Origin: Omphiscola glabra
Lineage: Eukaryota; Mollusca; Gastropoda; Lymnaeidae
Length of the DNA stretch: 64,000 nucleotides
Assembly (NCBI GenBank): GCA_964017045.1
Contig: OZ024794.1
Coordinates: 53,916,608-53,980,607 of the forward strand
Direction: 5' to 3'
The translations under genes and the position numbers were made by a program. The first letter of the stretch is position 1. Each line of letters begins with the position of its first letter. Positions 14,201 to 29,200 of the stretch are shown piece after piece. The notes beneath the pieces are model-generated. The model did no database searches, was not told the DNA's origin, and worked only from the letters and a program-made list of their open reading frames with translations.

Positions 14201-17200
14201 AGACACTGTTTGGGGCCGGACTATCGTTTGAAAATAATGAAGTCCTATGTATAGTATATGTAGTGGAAACACCAAGGGAAAATAACATACTTAAAAGGAA
14301 CAAAAAATTTAAACAACATTAAGTCAAAATAGATGGTCAATATCCGTTTCCATATTCGTTACTGCTACTCGGGTACCCCATAAGTCGGACAGGCGGCCCG
14401 GGTTAAACTGGAGCTCAATAGTTTGAGTACCCATGATATAGAACATCTCTGTACTGCGACTGCTTTTAATACAAAAATGAATGTCGACTTGTTTGATTAA
14501 GAAATTTAGACATACACATCTTAGTCACGAACGTCTCCAACTATTTGAATTGAAATTTAAAAGTAAACTCACACCCCCACCCCCTTTTTTAAAAAAAAAA
14601 CAACTGCACTACACCCAAGGGCGTAGCTGGACGGGGAGATCCCGGGGGTCTTGGACCCCCCTGCTGGCGTCAAGATACCTTTATAAATGAGCCAAATCTG
14701 AAGTAAGGTTGATCCCGATCCCTGTCAAAAAAGTCACCTACCATTTAATATATAATAAGTAACAAGAATTCCAAGTAGCTGGGGAGGCCTACAACATTGT
14801 CTAACACTACTAACAGTACTTCAGTCTAATATACCAGTTTGAACATGAAGACACATTATTTTAATTGTTTATAAACCATGCGTTCAATTCAATATGATCA
14901 AATTGTGTCTTTTATTTATATTATATTATGTACAATTTCATTCCAGATTTTTTTTTAAAAAACATAATTGTAAACGTGAGATTGACATAAGGGCGAGAAC
15001 TTCCCAGGAAGTTTGCCGAAACTCGTTGATCCTACGCTGTAAACATTGCTAAAATGTGTATGCCAACACTATCAACTGTTGCTGGTGGTGCGTCTTGCGG
15101 CATGTTCTACATACACGTGAAACCTGAGATGCCGGATCCAATGTGATGAGGTCATTTGATAGCCAACAACTGGGACTCTTCTACTCGCCATTAAACGTTC
15201 ATTTGCTACACCTGTAGCAATATCAGCTGCACTTAAACTTCTCGGCGAATTTGGTCATTTTCTTCTTTCCTTCGTGCAATTGTGTGTGTGTGAAATTTTA
15301 TCACACATCTCATGTTTATTCCTGTTCAAACATATTGCAACACAGCTGAATCTAATGTTCCCCCCTTAAATTACCTTGTCTCGACTCTTAGATTGTGTAA
15401 CGCGAACCTCTATTCATTTAAGCAAACTCTACCAAGCCGTTGCTTTAACATTTCGTTTAACGTCCACCCATGAGGTATAACAACATGGTGTAGTCCGGAC
15501 CTCTCTCTCTGTCCCATTTTTATATTGCCGTATAATTTGTGTTTTTTTTTATAGAGAGCGGGTTGGGGATAAACTTGAAAAGGTGGGGGCATGGAAAAGT
15601 TGGTGAACACGAATGGGAGAGACAAGGATGGACGGGGAAAGAATCCCTTTAAAAAAGAAAGAAAGAAATCCCTCTAAGTGACATGGCTTGAGAAATGAAA
15701 AGAAAAATGTGGGTGCGGTGTGTGGGGGAGAGGAAATGGGGTGACAACCATGCATGGCAGGACAGGAAGAATAGAAAGTCAACAATGAATAACGTCAGGC
15801 CTACAGGACGCTATGTTGCCAAATGATGCTAAACTACAGGTCATTTCATACCATGCAGTTGATATTAGACACCAAGCAATAAGCTGGAGACATGGCAGTA
15901 CTTGGCACAACAGTAAATAAGCATATCGTGTTGTTGAAGAATTGGTACTACACGAAGTTTTAATCTAGTGTCAGAGGGTAGACTTTCGAAAACTGACCAA
16001 ATTTGGGTTGAAATCCATTGCAACAAGATGGACTTTATTGTTTGATTCGTCTGGAAGTGGTGTGGTGAACTGAGAAACTAGAATAGCTCACATCATTTGG
16101 GTGGCTTAATTAACTCTTTTATTTCTTTTATTTAAAAGGGACAAACAGAAAATAGTGTGTTATTTGTATTATGAATAACCAGGCCAGGAAAATGTTCTCG
16201 ATTGAATTATTTTTGTTGATGCCGATTGGATAGAGGTATTTAATTACAAGTGCCGACTTGCAGTTTGATAGTCCGTCAAATCTTTCAATCCTTATTGACA
16301 TATTAAAACCCAGCCAATCATATTAATGAAGTGTTGAGTTATTTGTGCAGTTACCACTTCCATTATATTACAGCGCCAGTCTAGTAACAAGTTCTATAAA
16401 CAAAATTAAGCCATTATACTCAACAACAACAAAAAAAGGTGGTTGGCGACGACAACACTCCAACATCTCCATACTGAACAAGGGTGGGGTTGTTTTTTAG
16501 GGGTGGGATGGTAGCTGTGCGACACTAATCAATTATTCCTAGAAGTGGGTCACGGCTTATCGTAAACTCAAGGCAGCTGGAATGTGAAGGAGGACAACCG
16601 AGTTAGACAGGCACGCCGCGTGCTTCGCTGCCCCTTGGTGTTCGTGTATTGTTAAGGATTTATCAAGTTAACTGGATTTTTTTTTAAATAGTAATTTTAG
16701 ACACAAATGTTAAAACTATTTTCAAGTGGCCCACTCAAGATGTAATATCCATTAACGTCACCTAGGACATACATTTTACATCCTAGAGCAGTTACCCTCT
16801 TTAAAATAATCCTCAATCAGAATTCACGTCACGGAAGGTTATAATTTCATTTAAATTTCTCGGAGAAATCAACAAATAAAAATACCGTACACTAAATAAT
16901 AATTCACTAAAAATATTTTTTCTTTCAGTAGGAAAACAGTCCAAAAAATCCAACCGAAACTTTTACAGGAATGATAGGTATCCAGCAAAGAATGTATCAC
17001 TAATAGCAGCAGACGACACGGTGGTATCCAAGATGTGTGAGAACGGTAGGACATATTTTCGTGGGGTGACAGTGTCGAGTAATCACCGCGGACATTCCCC
17101 TGCCGAGTGTTATGCAGAAAGCTGGTGGTACTGTAAACCCATAGAAAAGTTTGAGTTCAGTTAAATAAAGCTTTCACCTTTACGATTTTAAAAAATAACC

Positions 17201-20200
17201 TTCGGCAAAAAAAGTTGGATTAAAATCAAAACAATGGTGAGTGTACATACATGTATCTTTTTCTGATATTAAAACTTAAAAATAGGTCTCAGATGACTAA
17301 TGAAAGATCTCTTTTGTAAAATACAATACAATAAAATACATGTGTATGTTTTAAAGAATGTGTTAGATTTTTGTTTTGATTATTTTTAACGAGGGGGTGG
17401 GGGAGAGAGAGAGCGAGAGAGAGAGGCTGTCATGAAAAGAGCGTTTAACGCCAGTATTGTTATCTCCATTTTTCCCTGGACAGCAATAAAGGTCAGTGAA
17501 ACATCTGCATTTTCAAAATATGAATCTTTTAAATTACTGTATACAACTATGTTTTATTGGTAAAATGTCTTGCACAGTTTAACATAGGTGCCAATAGTGA
17601 TGTAGTAAATTTGTGAAAAAATATACACCAGTATACACGAGAAAAAAAAAAGGGGGGGGGGGGCGTAATGAGATTTGTAGGAAAAAACTCATCTTTTCCT
17701 CTTACGAATGAGAGGAAACCTTTTCTGGAGGAAGACGCACTGTCCCTCTCACAATCTAGCTACACCACTGGGCCTGTCCATGCATATCCTGGTTGCGTAA
17801 TCCACACAATGACAAACTTAGATATATTTGTTCTAATAATACATTCTAAATCTGTTATTTCTTTCCACTGAAAACGTTTGTTGCAAGAAGGAAAAAAAAG
17901 GTATTGAAGATCTGTACAGTAGTAGGTCTGTAATTCAGTGATCTCCAGTAGTGGAGCTACAAAAAGACAAGGTGGAGAATCTATTGGAATTGGATTCGTA
18001 CACAAAATGGCACATAAACTTTATTTTAACCCCCAAGAATGTGTGCAAGAATATCTCAGGGTTTAACTTTTTAACAATTTTTAAAGTTGATTAAATTATT
18101 TCTTTATATCAGCGATTTTTGAATAAAAAATGATGTAATATATATTACTTTTATATGTTCTCGGATGTCAGTGTCTCATAGAGGGTTGAAGTTTTGGCTG
18201 CTCTACAGCATTAGTTCTCAGAGCATGTTCATTTTCACAACGTATTTCACGTGGTTAAACATTTTTTTTTTTTGATGACACACGAACTTTACCCCATATT
18301 GAGCATATAGGAAAGTATTCAGTGGCGGTAACCAAATGAAATAACAACTCAAAGAATAATATGCTAGGTTCACTCCCATTTTTACAGATGTAAATCTCCG
18401 CATGCACTTACGTTCTACCACTACTACGTGCACTTTTGAGATGTAGTAGAAGTCAATGGTTGTGGGGGCAGAGGCGTTGCGAAGGGAGGGGGCGCAGGGG
18501 GACAGATTTCCCGGGCGCCAGCTGTTAGGGGCGCCAAAATGTGCTTTTATTTTATTTCATTGATGAAAATAATGGGTTTGAGTGTTGAAAAATGAAAAGG
18601 TGGCGCTTTAAAATGAATCCCAGGAGCGAACACTCTAGCTACGCCTCTGTGTAGGGAAACCAAAAATATTAAAAAATAGGATTACGTTGAGGAGCATTTT
18701 TGGGTGATATGAGACAAATCCAAGATGGGATTTTAAAATATTTATTTTTAAATTATTTTATTTTTTATTAGAAGTTTTTTTTTTGTTTTTTTTTATCCGT
18801 TTTTTTTTTTGGGGGGGGGGGGATTTGTTCTAAGAGGCTTGTTAGATAATAATAAAAAAAAAAGCACAAATGCTAAATTATAAATGTGGATGAGCAAATA
18901 TTTATAAATAACAGCTGATGTAAAACAGAAAATCATTGTGATTTCATGAGTTTGATGGCGATGACATGATGTTTCAACAAAAATATAAAACAGTTTAACA
19001 TCAAGCAAGATTGGACAGCATCAAGGGAATCAAATAAATGTCCTTTTCGGGTAATATTAATAATACTCACCAGATACTCGTTGTAGCAAGGTAAGTCGTA
19101 AAGAGATTCTGATGTTTTACTGTTAGCATTAACTGTCCCATTGGAGTTGGTGCCCTCTGGGTTGCCACTGTAGTTGACCACTTTAGTGGGGACATTGCCA
19201 GGGTAACCATCGCCGCGGGAATTGTGAGCAATAAAACCACCGTCACTGTGAAGGAAACCAGAATGAAGATGATGCATTTTGCCAAGAACAAGGACTTTAC
19301 AATACAATATATCCTTTCAAAAAAGAAGTTTGTACCCTTTGGACACCGGATTTCCTAGCCAAAGGGCACACCTTTGAAAATAGCGAACCTCAGCCTCTAT
19401 GACAACGGCATTTATCTCATAACATGAGACTGTTGATTCGGGATCACATAAGCGTTAAGCCTTGTGCAAATATTGTAACGTTGCCATCTAAATATGTATG
19501 TTGTTATTATTCCCTTAAATAAGAAATGCTAAAATTCTAATTGGTAGAGAGTTATTTGGTAAGCATTTTGGAAGATGATGTCATTCCTCTAGGAGAGGCG
19601 GAATGGCATGAATGCTTTATACTGGCCATGTGTACCACCCGGGGACATATGTACCCCTGCCCCTCCTCGCTACGCCTCTGATGTCATCTACGTTAAATTT
19701 AATCTACACATGTAGAAGTCAATAGAATGGACGTCGTCAAGCACTTTTTAAAGGCAACCTAAAAAACTTGGAACACAATGTGTGTGTGATAGCGTCCAGC
19801 TCTACCACATTGTGTGTGATAGTATCCAGCTCTACCACATTGTGTGTGATAGTATCCAGCTCTACCACAATGTGTGTGATAGCGTTCAGCTCTACCACAA
19901 TGTATGGCACAGTCTCCAGCTCTACCACAATGTATGGCACAGTCTCCAGCTCTACCACAATGTATGGCACAGTCTCCAGCTCTACCACAATGTATGGCAC
20001 AGTCTCCAGCTCTACCACAATGTATGGCACAGTCTCCAGCTCTACCACAATGTATGGCACAGTCTCCAGCTCTACCACAATGTGTGTCATAGTATCCAGC
20101 TCTACCACAATGTATGGCACAGTCTCCAGCTCTACCACAATGTGTGTCATAGTATCCAGCTCTACCACAATGTGTGTCATAGTATCCAGCTCTACCACAA

Positions 20201-23200
20201 TGTGTGTCATAGTATCCAGCTCTACCACAATGTGTGTGATAGTATCCAGCTCTACCACAATGTGTGTCATAGTGTTCAGCTCTACCACAACGGGTGTGAT
20301 GATACCCAGCTCTGCCAGGCATGGTACAAGCAATTAAATAGCAGGCAAACAAATTAATTTGGACAGCCGGATCACTCACACATACAATCGCACTCACAAA
20401 CATGAAAACACTTATGTGAGGTGTCCTTAAACAAATAATCATGTTTCATTTTATAAACTGCAAATACAAAATAGTTATACGGGTAACAACCCAAGATATG
20501 TGCTTGAGTGTCAGCGCTTTGGATCCGCTACTACCTGTAGGCAGAAATGTGATAAACAGTTCTGTGTTTTTTAATGGCTGCCAGAAACAGAACATTGGGC
20601 TTATGCCAGACTTTTATAATTTTTTTTATCTCGAAGTACTTCAGCAATGATCAATGTAAACTATAAGGTCGAGCCGCGTAGTGAGCGAAACACTGTTACT
20701 TAGTGTTACTGTGTTTCTTACATTTCTTTTTAAGGATAAGCTATTTGAATTCTTTACACCGGCAGCCTTGGCAGATGAGGAAACACAAAATATATCAAAT
20801 GGAGTTCAATCAATCGTTAAATACTTCAACTTATTGATTTTTAAAACTAACCCAAATGTCTGGGAGCTAACGGGCCCCGACGTTCCAGGAATTCATTTTA
20901 AGTTTTGATACCAATCTTAAACATGAGATTTTATGTTGAACTCTCCACAACAAACTGTAATAAGACCATGACAATCATCTCAGAAAATCAGAAAATCTTT
21001 TTCATCTCTTTCAGAAATCAACTCGTCACTTTAAACATAAATATGGTCTCAACAACGGCCATGCCATTTGCTTATTAACACAACCCACCCGTTACCTAGT
21101 TGATCACGGGTGCCTATAGTAACCTCATCTATATATGGCCTCTGTAGAGCCTAACCGGCTTACATTTTCTGATGGCAAGGAGGGATATTTGGAGTACACA
21201 GCACATATTCTGAGACTCAAAGACACGTAAAACAACATTAGAGATTAATGAACATTAAATTTAAACTTACGGATATTGAAAGCAATCAAAGAACGTGAAG
21301 CTAGATCCATACATAATGGTATATGGAAAAAGAGTTAATCTAAGTCTAAGTCCAACTATGTTCATGCATCCTAGACCATAACAGAGCTAAATCACGTCAT
21401 CGGACAAAGTTATTCTAAATTCAGCTGCATCGTCCAACCTTCAGTTTCAAACAATCTCAATTTTCTCCCACTGCCTGAAATAAGGCACGAGTAAAAAAAA
21501 AATATAGGAGCTCATCACCATCCCGACCACACACACCAGATTTTCTTTACGCCACCCACTCCACCCACGCATCTGACTTGTTATTACTTCCCTTATAGAC
21601 AACTCCTCCAGGCCGGTCGATGGTGGGTGGAATACATTGGGAGACTCAGCATGGTCAGGTCTATAGGGCGCAAATACTTTTTTTCTAAACTAAACATACC
21701 GTAGGATGAAACAACACACATTTTAAACTTACATAAAATTGAATTAGCAAACATTTTTTTTAGTAAACTTTTAGCTAGGGTGGAGAAACTCATTAGAAAT
21801 TATCAATTTACAACCAAAAAAATATTAAAATTGAGCATTGTATGATCTGCGTCAATATGTATTACACTACAATGGCCACTTGTTAGGGCCCCACATGACC
21901 ATAGTGGTAGTCGGATTATGAATAAGTAAATATAGACTTAACGCATCCTAAATACGGTACACTAGTGTGTTCAAATGTACACGGTATAATTTTATTAACA
22001 TGCCCTGACATAATGACGTTTGGATGCCATTTAATGCTCACAATTGCCAACAGCCTGATCCAAAATAATCGTGTTACTAATTTTTCTGTTTAAAGTAACG
22101 TATTATTTATAGGGAGAAAGCAGCCATTCTATACTTATAATAGAAATCAGTAGAACAAATTTGACAAATCATAATGGAATTGAAAAATTCAATTGTTAAA
22201 GACATGATAAAACTGACCCTAGTTATTGCGAGATCGGAACTGTAATATTGCTTCTTACAGAAATGCTAAATTTTTATCTGCACGGGATGAGAAACCCTGC
22301 ATGACATCATTTGCCACTCTTCCTCAACTGTTACGAGACATCAACTTAAATATTTCCAACCCGAGAGCATTTCTATTCAATAATAAACACGGCCACTGGT
22401 TTCTTGAACTTAAAATCCCTGGGCAGCTACAAGTCATTAAGAACAGAAACAGCAGAGGCAATGAACACGTTTTAAACTCAATCTTTGAGTTCTAGCCATC
22501 GTTAGGCCACCCACACATGGAAAACCCCCCCCCCCCCCCCCCCATGTCCGCTGACGGCTTGTTCAAATCACAGACGGGTGTTTCATCACAGTTAGAGGAA
22601 GAGTGACAAGTTCCCAACACTGACTAGACCTAACTCAAGAGTTGAGGCGAAATCTTTCAAAAATGTTTTGGGGCCAGGTCTGCCTATAGATCAGGGATCT
22701 AAAAATTTAACTACAAATACAATAGTGCGCTAAAATTATATGCTAATTCATTTCCCAGTACATGCACGAGGTGCCATCGGGCCACTGGCTAGGATTGTGT
22801 CTTTTAGACTTCTTAAGTTAATACCTTTATATAAGGAACGCAAAGACGGACGTAGCAGCCATTAATTCTTAGAGAAGTCGAGCTTCACGAAAATAATGCA
22901 AATCCTTTCAACCGCGAGGAGCAACCCTAGTTAATATTGTAGAGAACCTTGCGTCGTCTCTGATTATATGACTAATTTATCTGGTTGATAACCTTGGCCT
23001 TGCTCACTCGTACTGCACCAATGAATACAACTCAACGTTTGTAATAGTCTTTGCTCTTTTATTGTCTCCTCCTTTAACCTCACTCTCTCTCTCTCTCTCT
23101 CTGATACTCGACTCCGACTGTCCCGGTTCGTCTCTATCTCGATTCTCTCACGTCTATTCACTACTCCTGTCCGTCGGAGTCTCCTGTCTGGCCACTAGCC

Positions 23201-26200
23201 TCCCCGGCTGAGTTCTGCCCAGTCCCGATCAACTGTTCCTTTTATAAGTCCCGCCTCCCTAGAGATTTCTTCCCCATGGCTTTAATCTTATTCCTAAATC
23301 TCAGGCCCTTAAATTATCCCACCGTATAATTGGTCATAACCCGCACCGAAACCGTCGTACCGGGGAAATCACATCCGCTTTACCTTTAATCAGTTGCTCG
23401 GTTTCTGATAGGTCCGGACTGACACTACAATTTGTTGTAACGCTCACCCACCGTTTAAATAGACATTAACCGTTGGGCAGTTACCTTGATGTGGGATCCC
23501 CCCTTGTACTAACTTACTTAACTTACTTACTTACTTAAGAAAATCAGCAGACCATCGAGCCAAGGCTCATAAGGTCTTCCCCAGCACACCTCCACCGCCC
23601 CCAACTGGCATTCAACCACTCCCCCAGTGGTCTCTATTCCAGTCAGGCCGCGAAGCGGCATGCCGAGGGCTCCCCTGAGATGGCCCCACCCACCCTTCCA
23701 CTCGATTGACTATGCGAGTGAGGCCGCATCAGAGAAGGGACGCCTGGCCAGCCGGGCCGGACTTCCTTGGGCTGGGGTGGATACAATTTACGTCTCTAAA
23801 GCCCCCCTTCCCACCCCGGGGGGACTCGTAGGTGTTAACAGACGCCCTCTAATAGGGTTTAAGTGGTTTTCTGCGGCATGACTAATTCACACCGCAGCTG
23901 GGAAATGACAAAAAGAGAGGTTGCCTAGGAGCAGTACCCTCAAGTCTGCATATTTGGAATCATCGGCTAGGGTCGCCACACGCCTTCGCCTCATATCCAT
24001 GCGGCAACTGTAATCATATCCCGACCTGTTTCTACGTTATTTTCGACTGCACTTGGTAGGAAACCATGTAGCCGTGCTCTTTCTAACGCAGTTTCCGTGC
24101 GTTACCTTTGCCTTTCGGCGCGGGTCCCCTACACGGTGATCATAATGTACTGGAATATCTCATTAGGAAATGGCGTCAGCGGGCCGTCGAGCTCGTGCTC
24201 CTAATGTCCTCCCTGGCGTCCACCCACACCCGCCAGCCGCCGGGTGTCCCCGGCGCCGGGCCGTGCGGGAAGACGCCAGAGACCTCCCCGGGCGTTGGAC
24301 GCCCCCACCAGCAACTGCTCGATCGAGTTTGCTGATGGAGGGCCCCCCCCCCCCGCCCGGAGACGTCTGGTCGATCGAAGACGCTGTGTTTCAAGCGTCC
24401 GCAGTCCACTTTCCTAGGGGCCGGTGACGGTAAATTAACGTCCTAATATCTCCCCCCACCCGTCCCGGGGAAGCATCGGACGCCCTCTAAGAGGGATTCT
24501 ACAGTGGGTTTCCACCTCGCAACTAATTCGCGAAGTAGCTGGGACGAAACGGTTGCCTAGGAGCAGCTTTCTCAGGGATGCATATATCATAATGTACTAC
24601 AAAGGTCGATTGTTGTATAAACCACCCGCCGTTTAAATGGACATTAACCGTTGGACAGCTACCTTGACCCCCTTACCCATGTACGAAGTAGGTCGACTAC
24701 CAAGGCCCGAACACTCCACAATATCTACAGTCTTTTGACCGCGAGAGTGAAGCAACCTTAGTTAATAATAACAGACAAACGGGATACAAACAAAAACGGT
24801 CATAATTTTTATTGGTAACCTGATAAAAACAAGGTGATATTTATAGAATCTGTGAAGAAAAATCAAAATCGACAAGAAAGTCCACACTCTTAAAATTCCA
24901 ATGTATGTTTACATATTGTTTGTACAATCTTAAAGTTCCAATGTATGTATATTTATTGTTCCCACAATTGTTTCCTCGATCTTTGAATTCCGAGGCGTGT
25001 TGATAGATTGTTTTAAATGAGCATCATCGGGCTCTGTGTATAAAAGTATAGGGAATAAGCTATCATAAATTGTAGGACAGCCTATCAAAATGTGTTGTTT
25101 TTTTCCTTGATAATTCCTTTGTGTCATTACATTTACATTTAAACTTTCAAATGGCGAGACAAAACTTAACGTGACGTTTGAGCGATCTGAGTTGACTTAC
25201 CAAACGCTTCACGCATAAATCTAGAGAAAAGGGGGCCAACGCCGAGCAGCACGGATGTTTAAAACAACTTACATACTTTAAAAGACAACACAGCTTACTA
25301 ATGAATACACAGCTTACTAATGAATACACAGCTTACTAATGAATACACAGCTTACTAATGAATACACAGCCAGCTGATGAATCGTGCACCATTCGCCATG
25401 ATTATGTCAGGTAAACAAACAACCAATGTGAAGACCTTTCCTCTAAAGTTGCATTATACCATCTCCATTGCTAATAAGTAACAGTTCAATGTCCAGCATT
25501 GTGTAGCTCCATCCAACAGAAATATGAGTTCAATACCGCACACAAGCGCAAAGTCGAGAGAGCTCTGTTTCAACGAGTGATTATTATTACAGCTAGATCA
25601 CGTGTAACTCATTACAAACAGTAACCAAGTATGTCATGTAAGTCAGTAGGCAGGTAAGGTGGGGATCGTGTTGTTGCATAAGCTCCGCTTCACAATCTAA
25701 TGGTGTACATCGAAATATGTGTGTATTCAAATGTGTACATTTATAGATGACTCTCACGTTAACCTTATATTTGGGGAAAGCACAGTCCCCCGTGATTAAA
25801 ATTCCAATTTATCCCAATACCTGTGCAGCCAGAGGCGTAGCTAGAGTGTTTGGCGCCCCGGGGACAAGATTTATTTTTACACCCCCTTGAAACCCATTTT
25901 TATAAAATACCATCAAAACCCATTATGACGCCCTTAACTAGTCTGGCGCCCTGGAACATCTGCCCCCTTAGATACGCCTTAGCGTGCATCTGAATTCTGC
26001 ATTTATTGTTTTTACTTGTTAACATTTAAATATTACATATTATAAAGTAAGTGGTATCAGTTATATATTACATATTAAAATGTAAGTGGCATCAGTTATA
26101 CATTACATATTATAATGTAAGTAGTATCAGTTATACATTACATATTAAAATGTAAGTGGCATCAGTTATACATTACATATTTAAAATGTAAATGATTGGT

Positions 26201-29200
26201 ATCAGTTATTAAGAAAGAAGACACATGCAGGACATAATGTGATATTGATAAGCTCTGTGAGTGGCTACTTCGCTCCTAGTGTGCTAAGTTTGTTTATACC
26301 GTAAGGCATTATCTTTTCAAACACATTTTTTATAGAAATGTTCGGAGGATGGAAAACCCGATACGATACGGGATTCTGGCGGATCTAAGAACAAATTCTT
26401 CACTTCTTCTTGTTATAACTCTGTGGAGAGGGAATACCTCGGGGGAAAAAAGGTTAAGCACACAAACTGCCACATCATTACAAGCACCTCTTAAATCTGG
26501 TACCCTGGGCGCATATGGCGTACCTACAAACTTCACACTCAAGACAGCTCAGACATTCACCAGCATTAACCGAGATTTGCGCCCACACGCGTGTGGCTTT
26601 TGACAGACTTTTCATTTCATTTTTGCCCTTTTTAAAACAAAAAATCTAATTTTAAAAAATTAAGAGCAAAAAAAAAAAATAATAATAAAAAAATTAAACA
26701 AGGTAGTATAACTTAGATATAACAATGAAATAAACATAGTTTGTTTTTTTTAAATTAGGTTACATATAATTTGTTGACATGTAAACGCTTTTAATTTATT
26801 AAAATCTACATCGAAATAAAATAAAACAACTATTACAAAAGACGTTCAACTGTATATTTAGAATATATAAAGGTCAATGTTGAATAGCTACTTTTACCAC
26901 CCGTACAGAAAAGTTTGGAGTTCGACTATTAACAAGAGAAGAAAGTTCCTTGGAACCAGTAATGAAATGTATAACAGTAACAAGTGGTCTTAAGCTATTG
27001 ATTGTGTGCATCGTTTGTGTGTAATTTAATGTACTGTTAGCTGACGGGGAAAAGCAGCGGATTTCTGACTGGACAATAACTCAAAGTAGGCATTAAAGTT
27101 GAAACTGCTCCAGCACACCTGGAAGACTTGCAAAATCTCATTTGACAATTGCCAGGTAAAATGGCAGGTAATGTTTACGTCTACTGAGAATGGAGTCCAA
27201 AATCTACCAAAAGATTGATGGTTTTCCTGTTCTCAAACTCCTGTATCATATCAAAAAGCAAAGCTGCATATTTTTCGATTTAAGCCAACGTGTCGAAATG
27301 CATAAAACGGTTTGTCTTAATTTGAGATTGCCATAATTACAGTTTCGTTTCAAACGCTATTATAGTTTGAAATCTCCTAGTGATCAATTAGTCTTCCCCT
27401 TTAAGACGCATGTTTAAGTCATTGCCATTTTAAGTTTACTAAAAATGTAAAAGCTAGTTTTTATTGTAAATTTGTGGTACACATATTGTTTTAGATTCCA
27501 TAAGGGATTTGATTTCATTGGGCAAATAATGAAATATTTATTTACCTCGACTTATCATCCTACTTCCCAAAAGTAAATGATGTCACCACAGTCAGCATCC
27601 ATACACCAATTAATTCCTGAGGCAATTATTCAATGCCTTGAAATGTACTGACTTGATGGTAATCTGTATGACGTTATCCATATTTGATTCTCTTGCGCAT
27701 ATATTTTCTTTGACTTTGAGTACTATACAGTGATATTTTGTAATTTCAAACACTTAAACATCCATGCAATACCTACCTACAACCTACTACTATAGTCAAA
27801 ATAGCCATCCATTTTAAAAAAAAAGGATACTTACTACCCTAAATATATTAAAGTAAGTTTTATTCAGCGTTTGATTTTCCTCTCTACCTAAGGCAGTAGT
27901 AGCTTCTATCTTCTTAACCACCGATGCATTTCTACACCCGTTTAAACAAATTTTTAATGTTTAGTTGAATATTTTATTTCTGTGTTTCAGTCGGTATTTT
28001 ACACTTCCAATTAGTTATTTACATTTTGTCTGACAGCAAAACGCTAATGAGGGTGGAATAAAGACCCACTTTCGCAAATATTCCCCTCCAGTCAACGCCA
28101 TGCCCCCTCCCGCCACCCCATCCCTAAAAAAAACAATATGTTGAAAATCCAGTTTAGCAGTAGGAATTGAATTTCATTGGTGGACAAGCTCCTATTACCA
28201 AGGGAAATAATTCATTTTACAAACACAATTACTGTAACATTCATAGTTACTTCCCTCACTAAATACTACCAAATTAAGACCTTTTAAGGACTACCTAAAC
28301 ATGTATAAATAGAAGCTAATATAACGATTTGATCTGTGCCATGCGTCCGCGGCAGCGCCCCTGAGGCAACTTGGGGGCGTCCACATGGGGTTTGCCTCTT
28401 CGTGGCGTGGCAGACTAGTACGGTGGCTCCGTCCACCCGAAGCAAAAAACCCCGGCCGACCGCATGACTCCCAACGCAACGGGAGCAGCAGTGTCTAAAA
28501 TAATTACTTTTTGCCGTTGATGGATATGAGGTAGGGGTGGCGAATTAGCCTATACCTATGATTAATGCTACGCGGCCGTGAGAAAGCCGCTCCTAGGCAA
28601 CCGTTTCGTCCCAACTCAATGTCCCGACCGAAAGACTCCCTGGGCGGTGGGGGGTGGTAACGCAACACCATCCCTCCGGAGTGGAAGCAAAGCCGTCCTG
28701 ACTCCCGGAGAGTGGACCGCGAACGCTTTAAACGCAGCGTTTTCGGTCGACCGAAAATCCTCCAGGCCAGGGGGGGAGGTTCTTGGCGCGCCGCCGCGCG
28801 GTCTGTCTGTGGGAAACCCGGCGTCTGGCCCGTGTGGAGGTGTTGGGGGGGGGGGGCATTAAGAGCTCGCGTTCGACGGCCCACCGACGCCATCTCCAAT
28901 GAGACGTTATAAAGATTTGATTAATCCCTGCAATTCTACATTATGGTGCTCAACCTATTTACTAGCACATACAGAGGGTTACAATTTATTGTTCTCATTT
29001 CTTTTTTTAACATATAATAAATAATATATGAACAACGTGCAACTCGGTCGTTTTTACTTGAGTTGCAAAATGGAAACAAAGGAAACCAAAATTAATCAGC
29101 ATGAACTCCTGAAACATCTAGTTTTAAAACAACCGATGGGTTTAATAATAATAAATTGTAAGGATCTAAGTTTATGTTTTATCAACTTCTTAAATTAAAA

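Larger units (their letters stand above)
8669..19070 (-). other. 10-kb intron rich in minisatellites and MITEs
   Basis: It holds 19-, 50- and 31-bp tandem repeats, G/C and GA runs, two hAT-like MITEs (14117 and 18469) and an orphan protein-like segment near 10.1 kb, all listed separately. No further phosphatase exon could be recognised. Confidence 0.75.

Noticed and set aside
19737..20442. Overlapping frames of about 190 to 227 codons on both strands
   Set aside because: Produced by the 30-bp tandem repeat; simultaneous openness of both strands is the mark of a repeat artefact.
22226..22495. 89-codon plus-strand frame
   Set aside because: No recognisable motif; the region lies between repeats and lacks splice signals.
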